A stretch of 64,000 bases of DNA from Arctopsyche grandis (GCF_051622035.1 NC_135364.1:17545001-17609000); one strand, 5' to 3'; positions 47,931 through 59,409 are shown, numbered from the stretch's first letter. Translations and numbers: made by a program. The notes: generated by a model from the sequence alone, not told the origin.

Positions 47931-49399
47931 ATATATGTGTACAAATTTAAGTGCTTATAAATTGAAAACCGTAGACTTGCGTACCGGATAAAAAAACAAC
48001 ACTCAACTTTACATAGTAGGAGTATAAATAAAATAAAGTTTAAATAAAAAGGTACTGGACGAGTTAATGAATTTTCCATACATATTATCGACATAGAATC
48101 AAATTGAAAACATTTTATGAACTTGCATCAAAGTGAAATTTCAATACGAAACATGATAGTTTAATTTTAAAATTTTATAAAAATGCTTTGGAATTTAGTC
48201 GAATGTCGTAATCATACACATTGAAGTTAACAGCACCTGTCAAGTTGGAAATTTAAAATTTCCAATAGCGTGGAAATAGTATGCGGTCTATCGGAACGCT
48301 TTAAAAATCTGAAAGGGCATGTTAACATCGTCGAGGTCGATGTAACACTCACAAAGATATCCGCACTGTACTCTATGGTCGTTGAGGGTTACGGTCTCGT
48401 CGTTATACGTGCGTAATCTGGCTCAAATGACCCACGGCGAAGCCTGTCAACTCGTTTATGAATTTATTCGGGTTCGGCAAATAAAATATTCGTGAAAACG
48501 TCTTCCGCAAAAACATAAACCGGAAACGGGTATTTTATCCACCCCTTATCGTGTATGCACGGGCCGAGGGGCTTGTATTATATTTTTGCGTTAATGGGAA
48601 TCGAAATGGATCGAAAGTTCGCGATGCCATATACGTCTAGTTTAAGGGTATAATAAAGATAGTTTATGTCGATTTAACGGTTCGGGTTTCGCGAGTCGCG
48701 GTATTCGCCGTTCGCGTTTTTCTCGCGAGATTGGATTGCCGTTCCCTTTGAGGGTGTTCGTCGTTTGACGATCCGTCGTAAATTTATACGTCGCCTTTCA
48801 GACTTTTTGCGACGGACGTTTCGTATTTTTTCAGCACTTTTTACGTGTTTAAAAAAGAAAGAAAAACAGCAGCGGCGACTTAGCGTAACCAATTTCCGCT
48901 CCAAACGTTAGCCGCCGCATCAAAAAACCTATTTCTAACTTGGAAGTTGATTTTATACATTTGTATGTTTGGTCCGTAATTGGATGTGGCGTAAAAGCAA
49001 TCTTAAAATATAGACCACAAAATATTTTTATGTAAATATCTACATATGTGGAACATTATTTAAATATTATGCTCAATATCATTATTATGATTCTGTAAAA
49101 ATTAAAAGTAACTTATGTATGTATTTTAAAGTTGAAACTTTTAGGTTTATCTCTATTTCTAGTATATACCAGTAATTTCTAGAATATGGTATTCGAGAAT
49201 GATTTTCAGAAGATATATAGCATTTTAATCTAAAATATAGAAATGTCTTTAATTGAAAAACGAACTGAGCTGGTTAAGCTTACGTTTAATATTTGTATTC
49301 CTTGTTATGGATTTTATTTTAATTACATTATACACATCCGAACTTATCTAAATTGGATGTATATCTTAACTTATGTTTATCCAAATATTTAGATAATCA

Positions 49400-50060
49400 C
49401 ATAATTAGGCATAACTAGAAGATATAGGAAACGGAAAACTTGGATGAGAAGTATGACAAGGGTAGTTGATATAATGGAGAGGATAATGAGATTGAAATGG
49501 CAATAGGTGGGTCACGTAGCTATAAAAACAGACGAAAGGTAGACTAAAGAATTGCTGGAATGGTACCTGAGAGATTGTAAATGGGTGAAAGAAAGGTCAC
49601 AAAGAAGATGGGTGGATTAAAGTAGAAAACATTTTTCTCTAAATAAAAGCATATTCGATCAATGAGTTTTACCAGTGATGACGTATGGATGTTAAACTTG
49701 GACATTGAATGCTGAGATGCTACACAAAGTACAATGCACTAAAAAAATAATGGAATGCTGTATACTTGCCATAAAGAGGAGAGATAGGAAGCGGAATACG
49801 TGGGTGAGAAGTATGACAAAGGTAGTTGATATAGTGGGAATAGTGAAGATATTAAAATGGCAATGGACAGGTCAAGTGGCTGGACGATAGTATGGATGAA
49901 ACGTAGATTTAAAAAGTACTGGAATGGTACCCAAGAGAATGTAAAAGAGTGAATGAAGATGGTAGGATGAAATTCAAAAAATGGGTGGAGACGAATGGAC
50001 ACGTGTGGGGCGGGGCGGCTTTCATTTAGTTATGATGGTGAATGGCTCTAAATGATGATT
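49400..50060 (+). mobile_element. RTE-like LINE C-terminus, two tandem broken copies
   Basis: The first part (49400-49625) and second part (49675-50020) each encode a version of RKTWMRSMT / RNTWVRSMTKVVDI, LKWQWTGQVA, VLEWYPRECKRVN and RRWVD/KKWVETNG, the C-terminal motifs of insect RTE-like endonuclease-reverse transcriptases; the second is preceded by MTYG-C and LNAEMLHKVQCTKKIMECC. It closes with a GATGATTATGATGATTGG tail. Frameshifts and stops throughout. Confidence 0.65.
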
Positions 50061-50250
50061 ATGATGATTGGAATATAAATGAACACTATCAAACAATCAT
50101 TCCTTTCAATTTTGTATTAATTGAATTGTATATACATTTGCAGCTGGGTAGATTTAGGTTATGAAACTACTGAATACCATAAACTGGCAGCAATAATTAT
50201 ACTGTAATAGCTGAACCCTGCATGTGTTGCAATGCCACAATAACGCATGC

Positions 50251-50293
50251 AGTTCCTGTTCCCGTTCCCATTCCCGTTTTTCCCGTTCCCGAG
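50251..50293. repeat. Short TTCCCG tandem repeat
   Basis: About six imperfect units of TTCCCG, e.g. CCTGTTCCCGTTCCC and ATTCCCG. Simple tandem array. Confidence 0.6.
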
Positions 50294-51339
50294 TTAGCGT
50301 CGTGGTAATCTGATTTATCCAGCGTTTTGGCTCGTGCTTAAAAAATGTTTCAGTTTCAAATTAATACCTAATAATCAAATAAAATTACAGTAATGATAAT
50401 TTGTCGGAAAAACGCAGGCCTGTGAAGGATAAAATTTTGTGCATTAATATCGTCAATAGGAGATGTAAAATGGGTTTGTATCCCGTCTTCATTTTTTGCT
50501 TCGCATAAATATTTTTTTTGCGATTATACACTCACCGGGTCAAGTTGTACACAAACGTCGGTGAAATATTTATACTCTGTGATGCCTCATATTTTAAACA
50601 TGAGATTCGCGCGCCACGGTTTCACATCGGACGAAGATGAAAACGTCTGCGATGCGCGCACACACACCCAGACATCAGGAGATGGAAAGGGGTTGGAAAA
50701 AAATTAAAATTTAATACCAAAAATGCAAATCGCTCCTCGAGGCCGGCCGTCGTTCCGGAACGAATGTGTTCGCTCGACGGAGCGCACCAGCACCGAAAGG
50801 GTTAAGCGCGTTTCGCGTCACTCGAAGCGCTTGTGCACGGAAAACGTAGCTTTTACTCTTTTTTTTATTGTTATTATTCTGTCAAGGAACGAGGCATGAA
50901 TAATGTAGGCATTATTTTCCTTGTAAGCTGTTGAAAAATCAACGCATTGTTTCGAGCGGTACATCAATGAGTATTTAAATCTAATACAATGCCCAATATA
51001 GAGGGAGCAAACTAATTTCTCACGTAAACACTTACCTAATTCAATTAATTAAATTTCAAAATAAATACTCGGCAATTGAAAAACAATTATTAAAATGTTT
51101 ACGCTATTGCTTGAACGCAGATTTAATAATAACTCACACTGAACCTTTGAAAGTCGGTAAAATTTACGATTTTCACAAAATTGAATGGGCGTTGACAAAG
51201 CAAAAAATTATTTATAATTCTTAGTTTTACGAATTTCTCATGATACAGAACGTCTTTCTAAACTCATTGTTTTTGATTAACCCTCATATATGATATATAC
51301 ATAGTAGCCACAGCTATTGAATATCAGTAGAGATGAGTA

Positions 51340-51665
51340 TCAATGCTATTGCATATCAGTAGAGAGATCGTGAGTTCAAGTCCTGGCCAAATACGCTGCT
51401 GGCAAGATCTTGTGATTATTAAAAACAACGTTCGACCTTCTCTTTTAAGAATTTTTCGATTTTTCTACAATAATTAATGTGCCGAATCTAATAAATCCGA
51501 GTTTTCCCTCTCAGTTTCTCGTAAATTCGAGTTATTTATATCGCAAATTGTTTGAATGTTATAAAAAATGCTTCACACTTTTTTGTAAATTTGCTGTATG
51601 ACAAAAATTTGTTGATTGTTCATAGATGTCTCTATTGTATTCTATGCACTGTTGTGTGTGTAAAA
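51340..51665 (+). mobile_element. Degraded SINE, plus orientation
   Basis: GTGAGTTCAAGTCCTGG looks like a box B, and CGTTCGACCTTCTC plus AATTTTTCGATTTTTC follow in the order seen in the SINE family. Box A is degraded and the 3' end is unclear. Confidence 0.35.
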
Positions 51666-51809
51666 TTGTTAGTACTTATGTACAAAAATAATCTAACCAT
51701 GTGTGTCGCCTTGGGATAATTCCTGTCATAGCACATGAGGTACGTATGTATGTACATACATATACATATATGTAATAAAAAATATGTCTGTATGCATAGT
51801 GTTCTCGTA

Positions 51810-51890
51810 AATTCTCGGTAATAATCTTTTGGAGAATATTCTCGGGAATATTCTCGAGAATATTCTCCAAACCAAGAATTTTCGAGAATA
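51810..51890. repeat. GAATATTCTC array, copy 1
   Basis: Three GAATATTCTC units in a row, preceded by AATAATCTTTTGGAGAATA. The inverse of a similar block at 55027-55115. GAA/TTC alternation is reminiscent of heat-shock elements, but the spacing is not canonical. Confidence 0.5.
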
Positions 51891-52049
51891 TTCTTTTTTA
51901 GAGTATCTGGAGGGCTTTTATACTAATTTACCAATGAAAAACCCTAATTATTAATAATTTTTAAAAATTTTCGTTACATATGTACAGAAAGAGGGTAAGC
52001 AAATGTGAATTTTGGCAAGTTGGCGTAACACAACAGAAATGTTACGCGT

Positions 52050-52493
52050 ATTTTTTTTTTTTTTTATGACAACACATACCAGGAAGGCATTACAGGCAAC
52101 TCCAATGCGCCTTCCTGGCCAATCACAAATATTGCAGCATTTTTCATTATATAAGTAACTGAATAACGAGACACTGAAAAACTCGCAAATCAATGAGACA
52201 TCTATCAAATCGTACACAAACTTATTTATTGCACATTAATCAAACAAATTATTACTGACATATTGTATATATATGAAGGGTTTTGGCCAATTTTTACCGG
52301 GAACGGTTTCAACAATGAAATCAGAGAAAATTGACAAACTCTGATAGAAAACGATCAACCTAGAGTCACAAATCCAGGTCTAACCAACAGCATACTCTGA
52401 AAAATTCATTTTCACTCGAGGCCCTGGCCCTGGGATCAAACTCGGCACCTCGCGACGCTAAGCAGAACCTTAAAAACCGAGCTATGCTGCTGG
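52050..52493 (-). mobile_element. tRNA-derived SINE, full length with 3' hairpin and poly(A)
   Basis: The best full copy. On the minus strand: CCAGCAGCATAGCTCGGT head, box B GAGTTTGATCCCA, body GACCTGGATTTGTGACTC and TCAGAGTTTGTCAATTTTCT, 3' hairpin 52118-52079 (CCAGGAAGGC ... GCCTTCCTGG), then a 15-nt A tract at 52065-52051. About 444 bp. Confidence 0.7.
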
Positions 52494-52734
52494 CTATTAT
52501 TTATTATGTAGTTTGTTGTAAAAGATTTAACGATTTTGGAGAAGAACTAAAATCAACTTATTTCTTCAAACGGCTCATGTGTTCGTTGCTATTTTTTAAA
52601 ATAATTGAATAAGAATGTATTATATAACAGGCACGATTTCACTTGGACAAAAAGAATGTGCGGATCGAAAAATAATACAAATTTAGCATTAAATAAATAT
52701 ATGTATTTTTATGTATGTAGAATAATATAAAATA

Positions 52735-53165
52735 TTAATATTTGTCAGTCGGACGTCCTGAATCGAGGCCTTTCGACTAGTCCAGGCCCTGGAACTTTAC
52801 CCCAGTCTCCCCCCCTCTCTCTTTGGCCCTGTGAATGACCTGAAACGCTAGTTGAATATTTTGCAGCTGAAAATATAGTTCGATTGTAACATATACATGT
52901 AGAGTTCGAGGTTATAGGGAGGATTGCGGAAGAGATAATCAAAGACGATGTTGGTCCATCAATGTACGTTTATTGTACATTAAGTATACACACGTGCGCG
53001 TACGCACCTACCGGTGGCCGTCCGGCCAGCGGCTCTACTTCCAACTGTTAGTTGGCGTCACACTTCTGCCAACTCCCAAGCAGTGTACACTCATGTGTAG
53101 CACTGTTTGTACATCACTCCTCAACATTACTCATTACATAATTCACTCACACACATAAAATCCCA
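52735..53165. other. GC-richer stretch, possibly LTR-element debris
   Basis: Sequence such as CCGGTGGCCGTCCGGCCAGC and a 65-codon minus-strand open piece (52942 to 52745) ending PGPGLVERPRFRTSD look like the end of a retrotransposon polyprotein and its flank, but no LTR pair, primer site or polypurine tract could be established. Confidence 0.2.
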
Positions 53166-53237
53166 CATACATTATATATCATCATAGACAAGTTGATATA
53201 TAATTTGCTTTGAGATATGCAAGATTATTCTCCAATC

Positions 53238-54096
53238 CTTTGTCTTCTCGCTTGCTTTTCAATTCGCTTGTGAGAAGTAAGCTAGAGTATAATGCGATTG
53301 TGTGGAATCCGCATGAAGCAAATTACTCTCTGATGATTGAGAAAGTGCAAAAAGCATTTCTTCGTTTCCTATATAGGTAAGAATATGGGTATTACCCATA
53401 TCTCTACCCCACTCCTTTCCTTTTGGGCATGCTTGGGTATAATTCCCTTGAACTTCGGAGAAACTTCTCATTAATTCGTTTCGTTCTCCTGCTCTTACGT
53501 GGTAATACGTCATGCCCGTTGTTGCTGGAGCAGTTGGGACTTTATGTCCCTAATCACTATGTGCGTGGTAGACATCATCATTTGCTGGCTGTACCTTCTG
53601 CCCGCACAGTCCTTTTTCGAATGGCTCCTATTCCAAGAGCTATCCGACTTCTTAATGAAATCGTTGCTGCCGAGACTGAATGTGATATTTTCCACCTTAG
53701 TGAGCGTAAATTGTCGGAAATTACTCTAACCCATTTATCTGGTAGTCTGCGCTCATCATTGTTTTCATGATTGATTGTGATTTATGAGTGAAATTTTGAT
53801 TAACTCTCTTCCATTTGGGCCTTACAGGGATGTTTTGTATTTGTAGTTGTTTCTTACATATTTATTGAAACTGGCTGTAGGTGCAAGGCATTCCTTATGC
53901 TATATTTTATTTGATATTTTTACTTTATCTGTTATTATTAAATGCTATTTTTTATGTTTATGTATGAATGTATTTATGTTTATGTTTAATTGTTATTTTG
54001 TTTTTTTTCTTTTTTGTGCTATATTTTTTGACCATTGTGGCGCTTTAGGAATTCCTGTTATGCCACAATGGTCTGTTTAAAATAAATAAATAAATA
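53238..54096 (+). mobile_element. 5'-truncated jockey-like LINE tail with 3' hairpin and (AAAT)n
   Basis: Coding remnant SRLLFNSLVRSKLEYNAIVW, then EKVQKAFLRFLYR, an in-frame TAA at 53378, YYPYLYPTPFLLGMLGYNS, LELRRN, VPNHYVRGRHHHLLAVPSAR and SPIPRA-like MAPIPRAIRLLN, ending at 53770. That is the conserved C-terminus of jockey-type reverse transcriptases. The 3' UTR ends in a 12-bp-stem hairpin (54030-54073) and an AAATAAATAAAT tail to 54096. Confidence 0.75.
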
Positions 54097-54559
54097 ATTT
54101 ATTTCAATAAATTATTTAATCAAACTTTATACGTCTGTTAAATTTATATAATATTTAACCTATGAGACATACTCATTTTAATAATTATCTCGTTAGAAAA
54201 CCACAGCGAAGAGAATAAATGTACGAACTTAATTCCAACATAAATTTCGCTTATTTATGTTATTCAAAGCTTTTATTTATAAGTGTTATTTGCGTCGTTA
54301 AAATCTAAACGGAATATAATAACTTGTACGAGTGAAGTACATATGTATGTATATTTGTGTGTAAATATCAAAGCGGCATTTGATAATTAAAGGTGAAAAT
54401 TTTACCTTTCCAATTTCATACAGCGGATACGAATGTACGCAATATAAATACTTACATACATACATATTATGAAGTATACGAGAAATATTCATACTCTCTA
54501 AAATAATATATTTATTTAAACAGTATTTAGGATCAAAGTGTACCCTTTTGGTAACTTTT

Positions 54560-54900
54560 CATTTTCAGGGGGGGTGGGGGTAGAATGCGTAAAAATACAC
54601 AGCTAGTGTAGTAAATTACTTAAGTTTTACGCGAGATTTAACACGTGTACAGCGAGAAGACGCGATATTAAAACTACGCTCACCTAACGTTAACACCTTG
54701 CGCACCCGAGCGAAGTTTACGAGCGCAATATATTCATATTACGTCCTCGAGTTTACATAATGCGTACACTCGGCTTTTACGCCGTGATAGGCGTAAACAT
54801 TGACACGTAAGCAAGACGTATGTAATGCACTCACTTACCTTCGACTAAATTTATATTTTAACACCTCAGTCACCCATCCGGCCGCCGTTAAGGGACTAAT
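54560..54900. other. CpG-containing block between LINE copies
   Basis: It opens with G7-T-G5 and contains repeated TTTACG/CGTAAA and GCGTA motifs on both strands. No coding frame and no homology to the other repeats in the window. Confidence 0.25.
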
Positions 54901-55026
54901 TTTTGTTTGTGTGATGTGTGCTTTCGCGTTTTCTGTCTGAAATTAAACGTGAACTTGTTTGTGTTCAAGGCTGGCTTTGAATATAAAATTATACTATTAC
55001 TTTATCTACACATGTATGTGTGTATA

Positions 55027-55115
55027 GTGTTGAGAATATTCTCGGAGAACGAGAATATTCCGAAAATATACTCCAAAAGATTATTCGTCGAGAATTTTTG
55101 AGAATTTTCTTGGTT
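55027..55115. repeat. GAATATTCTC array, copy 2 (inverted)
   Basis: GAGAATATTCTCGGAGAACG, then CTCCAAAAGATTATTCGTCG and AGAATTTTCTTGG: the reverse complement order of 51810-51890. Confidence 0.5.
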
Positions 55116-55337
55116 ATAAAACATCTCTAGATTGTTCGTTTGCTTTTCATATGATTCTAGGATATTTTCAGGACCTAATAGGAGTAATAGGACTTTCCAG
55201 AATGTATGAGAGCATTTTGAATGACATTTTTTGACGATGACGACATTGAATGGGTCATTTCGTCATTTTAACATACGTGCACTACCACTATGAACGTTTC
55301 CCTCTAAATTCTCACAGGAATTCAAGGCTTATTAATA

Positions 55338-55468
55338 GAGGTAGGATAGCCAAGGTGCCGCTATTGTTCCATTGTTGTAAATCCTTTGTAAAAAAGGTTC
55401 GGCAAACCTTTAACAATGCATTTACAACATGTGAACAATACACGGCCCCCTCAGGGTCCGGTGACTAC
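55338..55468. mobile_element. Foldback repeat D, copy 2 (inverted)
   Basis: Reverse complement of 17834-17965 with few differences (shared TAGTCACCGGACCC, TTGTAAATGCATTGTTAAAG, CAAAGGATTTACAACAATGG). Both copies can fold over their whole length. Confidence 0.65.
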
Positions 55469-55715
55469 TTATTAACTCTGGAAGCAATAAATTATACATA
55501 TTTTTTTAACACAAACTTTGTATGAGTTTGGGTATTTTAATTGTTATTTCACATCAGTGCGTACTTTTTAAACACATTACATAATATGAAAACGTTAATT
55601 TATTATGTTTAGAAACGATAAAAATTGGTAAACATACAATGCATACAATGGAGTTCGCGTTGTGTGGTATACACAGACGGACGTGTTTACCTACCTTTCA
55701 TCCCTTTCTACCGAT

Positions 55716-56828
55716 ATGGCCACGATTTGTGCCTGTAGAGTGGTGATAAACGAAGTTCTGGCGTTCATACGCAATAAGATAGACACCCTAGATGAAGTAT
55801 CACTTGTCCAAATATGCGACTTCTTTACTGAGGATGAAATGATGGTGGCGAGAAACGTGCTCATTTCACTTCTGCCTGATGTGCGAGATACACGACGACA
55901 AGGTGATCTAAAAAAGTTAAGATGTATTCAAGACATTATTAAAATGTTTAAAGAAACAGATGTGTCTGTTCTACCAAATTTTGGCGCTGTCAACCTGCGA
56001 CGTTTGCCTCCTGTTTCTTTCGATTCGATTGATGTTACATCACTACTGAGTGCCATTCAAGATTTGAAGGAAGAGGTGAGAGTTCTGAAGTCTCAGGGTG
56101 GGGCGAATGATATTTCTCTCATTAAGGATGCAATAGCTGAGTTGCGCGAAGATATGAACAAGATCACTTCCGATGTTTCAAATCGCGATTTGAATGCGTC
56201 TAACTTGGTGGAAGAGATATTAAAAAAAACCGGAACCTTTGCGGATGCCGTACGTAAGCAGACTAATAAAACCAACAAAAATAATAGCCAATCGAAACTA
56301 CCTCCTGTGCCGAACGCATCGAATAATGTTACATCGAATAATGTAAACAAGCAGAGAGCGTCAACCAGTGGCGGCGCTTCGAAAAATGTTACATCGAACG
56401 ATGCAAACAATCAGGGAGTGTCAACCAGTGCTGGCGCTCCACTAGCTGAAAATGATAACAACGATAATTTCAAATTAGTTAAAACGAAAAAAAACATTAG
56501 ACGAAGTGCCAACTTAAGAGGCACTTGCAAGGATTCTGAATTGCAAGCTGTAATTCCAGAATCTGAAATTTACATCTCTAGATTCTCGTTAGAGACGAAT
56601 GTCGAAATAATTAGTACATATTTAAAGAAAAAAGTAAATTTCAAATTCACCTTAAAAGAACTACCATCTCGAACAAAATGTGGTTTCAAGTCTTTCATTG
56701 TTGCAACTGAAGCCACGAATGCAACAAAACTGCTCGTGCAAGATTTATGGCCGACCGGAATTGTTTTCCGACGTTTCCGAAAAAACTATATTAATGGGGG
56801 ACAAAACAATAACAATCGTCAGCTATAA
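55716..56828 (+). CDS. LINE ORF1 protein
   Basis: 370 residues if started at the MATICACR methionine (55716); an upstream in-frame ATG at 55662 would add 18 residues. Visible parts: an N-terminal helical region, a probable coiled coil (SLLSAIQDLKEEVRVLKS and IKDAIAELREDMNKITSD), a low-complexity N/S/T-rich linker with a 60-bp tandem duplication, and a C-terminal segment (IYISRFSLETNVEIISTYLK ... FKSFIVATEA) that resembles the RNA-binding tails of insect LINE ORF1 proteins. No CCHC zinc knuckles. ORF1 proteins coat the LINE RNA as a chaperone; that role is inferred from position and family. Its end overlaps ORF2 by 35 nt in a different frame. Confidence 0.75.
   Translation: MATICACRVVINEVLAFIRNKIDTLDEVSLVQICDFFTEDEMMVARNVLISLLPDVRDTRRQGDLKKLRCIQDIIKMFKETDVSVLPNFGAVNLRRLPPVSFDSIDVTSLLSAIQDLKEEVRVLKSQGGANDISLIKDAIAELREDMNKITSDVSNRDLNASNLVEEILKKTGTFADAVRKQTNKTNKNNSQSKLPPVPNASNNVTSNNVNKQRASTSGGASKNVTSNDANNQGVSTSAGAPLAENDNNDNFKLVKTKKNIRRSANLRGTCKDSELQAVIPESEIYISRFSLETNVEIISTYLKKKVNFKFTLKELPSRTKCGFKSFIVATEATNATKLLVQDLWPTGIVFRRFRKNYINGGQNNNNRQL
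56319..56438 (+). repeat. 60-bp tandem duplication in ORF1
   Basis: Units 56319-56378 and 56379-56438, each starting TCGAA-AATGTTACATCGAA and ending TCAACCAGTG-TGGCGCT/GCGGCGCT. The frame is kept (20 codons), lengthening the flexible linker. Confidence 0.8.
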
Positions 56829-59409
56829 TTGTCGCTCTTTTCGACGTACTGAATCCTACATTTCCAAACTATGTAATGAGGCCGACGTTATTTTGTTACA
56901 AGAAACATGGTTTTTAGAATTTGAAACTGTATACTTGAGAAGATTCCATCCATCATTTGAAGGCACTGGTACATCTGCAGTAGACAGCGGTAATGGACCA
57001 TTAGTTGGACGTCCCTATGGTGGTGTTGGTATATTGTACAAAAAAACTTTTACAGTCACCCAAATTGACCTTCATAATCCGAGATTACTTTGCATTAAAC
57101 TTCAGCAAGGTGATATTGAATTGTTAATTATTAATGTATATATGCCGACGGCAAAACCAGAAAACTTTGAAGATTTTACTACTTGCTTGGGCATTGTTAA
57201 TGCCGCTATCGAAGATCATAGTCGCTCGAATTTTATTGTCATGGGTGATTTTAATGCTCATCCTGGCTCTTTATTTTGGAACGAACTACTATCCTTCTGT
57301 GAAGAAAATCATTTGAGGATTCAAGATTATGCGTGTCTTCCATCTGATACATTTACATATGTTAGTGACGCACACGGCTCCTTACGGTGGTTGGATCACT
57401 GTATCACATCTGAAGGAATTTTAGGATCCATTCAAGATTTTAAAGTCCACACTGACGTAGTATGGTCAGATCATCGTCCGCTTTTTGTTATAATTGCTTC
57501 GAATGGTCTGAATCGTTCGAGACCATATCACAATTATCGTCATCGCGACATTGCAACTTGGATGCCACGCAACCCTTCCGACATAATTGCATATTCACTA
57601 GAAATAATTAACTCTTTGGATCGTATTGTATGTGATAATAATCTTCAAAATTGCAATTTAAGAAAATGCACTGATACTGAGCATAGGACTTCCATTAATT
57701 ACCTCTATCATTCGATTGTAGATGTGTTGAGAAATGCCGCTTCGACATCATTTTCTTCACCAACGCATCAGTATAATGATAAGAGGTTTAAGGTGGTTCC
57801 TGGTTGGAACGATCAGGTAGCGGCACGCTACCTAGATTCGAGGAACTCATTTATAGAATGGGTCGCAGCGGGCCGCCCTTCTACAGGAGAAATTGCCGAC
57901 CGACGTCGTCATGCTAGGCATGTTTTTAAAATTGCACTGAAGGTATGTCAACGCAACGCTAATCAAAGTGTTATGGACAAGATAGCTCTATATCATAGAA
58001 ATAAAGACTTCAAGCAATTTTGGAATGCTACAAATGCTATTTTAGCAGTAAACAGTACTATCCCGGTACATATTAATGGAATCTACAACCATCGGAGTAT
58101 TGCCAATATGTTTAGCAAGCATTTCAAAGAGTCTGTTTCGGATTTGATGGGCAGGGCTGATATGGTTATGTCTATCTCAGAAGATTCGTTTTTCGTCATA
58201 ACTGGCGAAGAAGTTGAAACTGCGTTAAGGTCAATGTCTGGAGGGAAAGCAACTGGTTGGGACAGCATTAGTACGGATCATGTTCTGCATAGTGGTAAGA
58301 ATTTCTTCATCATATTAGCAAGGCTTTTCAATGTGATGATTTTGCATGAACATGTACCTGAAGAGTTTTCAAGGACGACTATTGTTCCTGTCCTCAAGTC
58401 ATCAAAGCTTGATGCTTCAGTCATTGACAGCTATCGTCCTATTGCTCTAGCCACCATTTTATCTAAAATTCTAGAGAAGATATTGAGTTGCAGATTAAGT
58501 GGCTACCTTTTGTCAGCTGATGAGCAGTTTGGATTCAAGAAGCACTCGTCGACGGACATGGCCATCTTCACTTTAAAACAGGTAGTGGATTTTTATACAT
58601 CGCGAAAAACTTCCGTATACGCCTGTTTTCTAGACTTATCCAAGGCCTTCGATCGAGTGGATCATGATCTACTTTGGTCCAAACTGTTAAAAAGGGGAGC
58701 TCCAAGTCAAATCGTGAGGTTTTTAGCATCCTGGCACCGGAATCAGTTCAGCCATGTACGCTGGGGGAATTCATACTCTGATCCCGCTTCTTTGAAGTGC
58801 GGGGTTAGACAGGGTGGGTCAATGTCTCCTGGCTTATTCAACCTTTACATGGATGAACTTTCACATCGCCTTCGACAGACTGGAGTTGGTTGCCACATAG
58901 GAGGAATATGCAGTAACCACATCAGCTATGCGGATGACATGGTGATCTTGGCGCCTTCTCCGTCAGCTCTGAATCGCCTCCTGGAAGTTTGCTCGAGTTA
59001 TGCTGCAGAACATAATATGCGGTATAATACGAGTAAATCCATGGTATTGATTTTCCGATACGGTCGAGGTCCTCATTTCGTCCCCAACATTATTTTAGAT
59101 GGGCGTAATCTTGAAACTGTTAGGGAAGTCAAGTATCTGGGACACTTGCTGACGGAGGATCTATCTGATGACCGTGACATCGAAAGACAAAGAAGAGCCA
59201 TTTGTGTAAGGGCAAATATGCTGGCTAGACGATTTTTCCACTCCAGTGTAGAGGTTAAGAGACAATTATTTATGTCCTTTTGTACTAGCCTCTATACTGG
59301 TGAATTATGGACCAGATACAAGCGGGAGACGATGAGGAAGATAAAGGTACAATACAACAACTGTTACCGTGCTCTTTTCGGGTTACCTAGGAGCTGTAGC
59401 GCGTTTTGA
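56794..59409 (+). CDS. LINE ORF2: AP endonuclease and reverse transcriptase
   Basis: 871 residues from MGDKTITIV (56794). The start is chosen because upstream codons overlap ORF1 and the endonuclease begins right here. Endonuclease residues 5-235: SYNCR (N12), LLQETW (E37), MGDFNAH (D152, N154), WLDHC (D201) and WSDHRP (D226, H227), all catalytic motifs present. Reverse transcriptase about 480-790: GWDSIS, SYRPIAL, CFLDLSKAFDRVDH (D614), GVRQGGSMSP and SYADDMVIL (YADD 712-715). The frame then stops at GLPRSCSAF, whereas the normal C-terminal continuation is found one base over (59402-59548). Makes target-primed cDNA copies of the element. Possibly active catalytically, but its C-terminus is damaged. 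Confidence 0.88.
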   Translation: MGDKTITIVSYNCRSFRRTESYISKLCNEADVILLQETWFLEFETVYLRRFHPSFEGTGTSAVDSGNGPLVGRPYGGVGILYKKTFTVTQIDLHNPRLLCIKLQQGDIELLIINVYMPTAKPENFEDFTTCLGIVNAAIEDHSRSNFIVMGDFNAHPGSLFWNELLSFCEENHLRIQDYACLPSDTFTYVSDAHGSLRWLDHCITSEGILGSIQDFKVHTDVVWSDHRPLFVIIASNGLNRSRPYHNYRHRDIATWMPRNPSDIIAYSLEIINSLDRIVCDNNLQNCNLRKCTDTEHRTSINYLYHSIVDVLRNAASTSFSSPTHQYNDKRFKVVPGWNDQVAARYLDSRNSFIEWVAAGRPSTGEIADRRRHARHVFKIALKVCQRNANQSVMDKIALYHRNKDFKQFWNATNAILAVNSTIPVHINGIYNHRSIANMFSKHFKESVSDLMGRADMVMSISEDSFFVITGEEVETALRSMSGGKATGWDSISTDHVLHSGKNFFIILARLFNVMILHEHVPEEFSRTTIVPVLKSSKLDASVIDSYRPIALATILSKILEKILSCRLSGYLLSADEQFGFKKHSSTDMAIFTLKQVVDFYTSRKTSVYACFLDLSKAFDRVDHDLLWSKLLKRGAPSQIVRFLASWHRNQFSHVRWGNSYSDPASLKCGVRQGGSMSPGLFNLYMDELSHRLRQTGVGCHIGGICSNHISYADDMVILAPSPSALNRLLEVCSSYAAEHNMRYNTSKSMVLIFRYGRGPHFVPNIILDGRNLETVREVKYLGHLLTEDLSDDRDIERQRRAICVRANMLARRFFHSSVEVKRQLFMSFCTSLYTGELWTRYKRETMRKIKVQYNNCYRALFGLPRSCSAF

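Larger units (their letters stand above)
46735..49400. other. Sequence 3' of Dscam
   Basis: Contains the presumed 3' UTR, the large inverted repeat at 47521-47930, and a GC-richer block at about 48240-48920 with many CG dinucleotides but no convincing coding frame. Confidence 0.5.
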
